A stretch of 64,000 nucleotides of DNA, from the NCBI GenBank assembly GCA_036244855.1, contig BQKZ01000039.1, positions 49,753 to 113,752 on the forward strand. Reading direction: 5' to 3'. Below, piece after piece: positions 63,361 to 64,000 of this stretch (its first letter is position 1; each line of letters starts with the position of its first letter). The notes under the pieces were generated by a model, which saw only the letters and a program-made list of their open reading frames with translations, did no database searches and was not told the DNA's origin. The translations under genes were made by a program, and so were the position numbers. This stretch comes from Temnopleurus reevesii. Its lineage: Eukaryota; Echinodermata; Echinoidea; Temnopleuroida; Temnopleuridae.

Positions 63361-64000
63361 AATGAAGGTGGCAATGGGGAATAACATGTTGACGGTAAAG
63401 AAGTTGACAAAATCCGAAATAGGGATTACATCAACACATATTTTCCCTTGAATATATCAAAAAGGCAAATCAAATTCTTCAACAGCAAAATATAAATCTA
63501 TGAACGAAACTTTCCTGTTTTCATGCTTCCAAATTAAAACATTTCCTGTAAAAGGAGACCTGGCAAAAATAAATGTCAGTGACCATTGACAACGTCCGTT
63601 TCCTGTTGGTCAATATTTGACCATAACAGATACATATCTCGGAAGGAAAGTGGTGTTGGTTACATGATCACATGATTTAGTTTTAAGACATTCCAGTCTA
63701 CTATAATTATCCTGATAAGTAGCAGGGGCATATATTCCCAACATATTTGATTGGAATACCCCTCTCCATTTTTAGGTTACATCGAAGACTAGTTTGTGCA
63801 CCAATGTTGGCATATGTGCAGGAGCATTATTTTTTTTTTTTTTTTTTTTTTGGGGGGGGGGGGGGGGTGTCGTTCGTCATTCCAAATGATCTTCTTTGTG
63901 AACATATAAAGACAGTTTTAACAATGGAGCCTAGTTTGTTTTGTGGAGCAAACATGGGAAAAATGACCGTCATCAATTTTCTATACTACTGAAATCTTAT
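63361..64000. other. Unassigned end of window
   Basis: No supported gene. A T(n)G(n) run spans 63832-63866. Confidence 0.4.

Noticed and set aside
1..64000. CRISPR arrays or bacterial operons
   Set aside because: All repeats are microsatellites, minisatellites or transposon-derived, and the genes have spliceosomal introns.

Overview
The window is animal nuclear DNA from a draft assembly. Genes are split into short exons with GT-AG introns, intergenic DNA is full of SINEs, MITEs and microsatellites, there are two long N gaps (20044-20480, 44353-44975) and eight isolated single-N joins. A sea urchin or close echinoderm relative is the best guess. Supports are the tRNA-derived SINEs, the high apparent allelic divergence, and a histone 3' end signal followed by CAAGAAAGA, the form of the histone downstream element known from sea urchins. 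The species cannot be fixed from the sequence alone.

Region 1 (1-20 kb) holds two neighbouring SLC16/monocarboxylate-transporter-like genes on the minus strand. The distal copy (19414 down to 13974) is complete in four exons and reads as 497 residues, with an AATAAA just after the stop. The proximal copy (8068 down to 3998) has the first three exons, but its large third exon carries a +1 frameshift and no last exon was found, so it is probably a pseudogene or a misassembled allele. The introns and flanks hold a mariner-like element with very long inverted repeats, several MITE families and tRNA-derived SINEs. One SINE sits at matching positions in both transporter copies.

Region 2 (21.4-58.6 kb) is one plus-strand gene, CWC27, the spliceosome-associated cyclophilin. 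Eleven coding exons join to 516 residues: a cyclophilin domain, a conserved [13 protein letters not shown] block, a charged middle and the conserved C-terminal tail. The last intron is about 26.5 kb and contains repeats, several minisatellite arrays and two unassigned exon-like segments near 39.5 and 41.3 kb.

Region 3 (58.6-64 kb) is the CWC27 3' flank: decayed tandem copies of the last coding segment, a MITE, a SINE and about 1 kb of GAT/ATG microsatellite.

The most notable signals are: (a) a near-perfect 103-bp-arm palindrome in a CWC27 intron, each arm carrying a histone mRNA 3' stem-loop plus downstream element; (b) repeated local duplication of CWC27 exons 9, 10 and 11, leaving decoy splice sites and coding fossils; (c) single-N joins flanked by duplicated sequence, which look like unmerged haplotypes and expose a MITE, a mariner and a SINE present on one side only.
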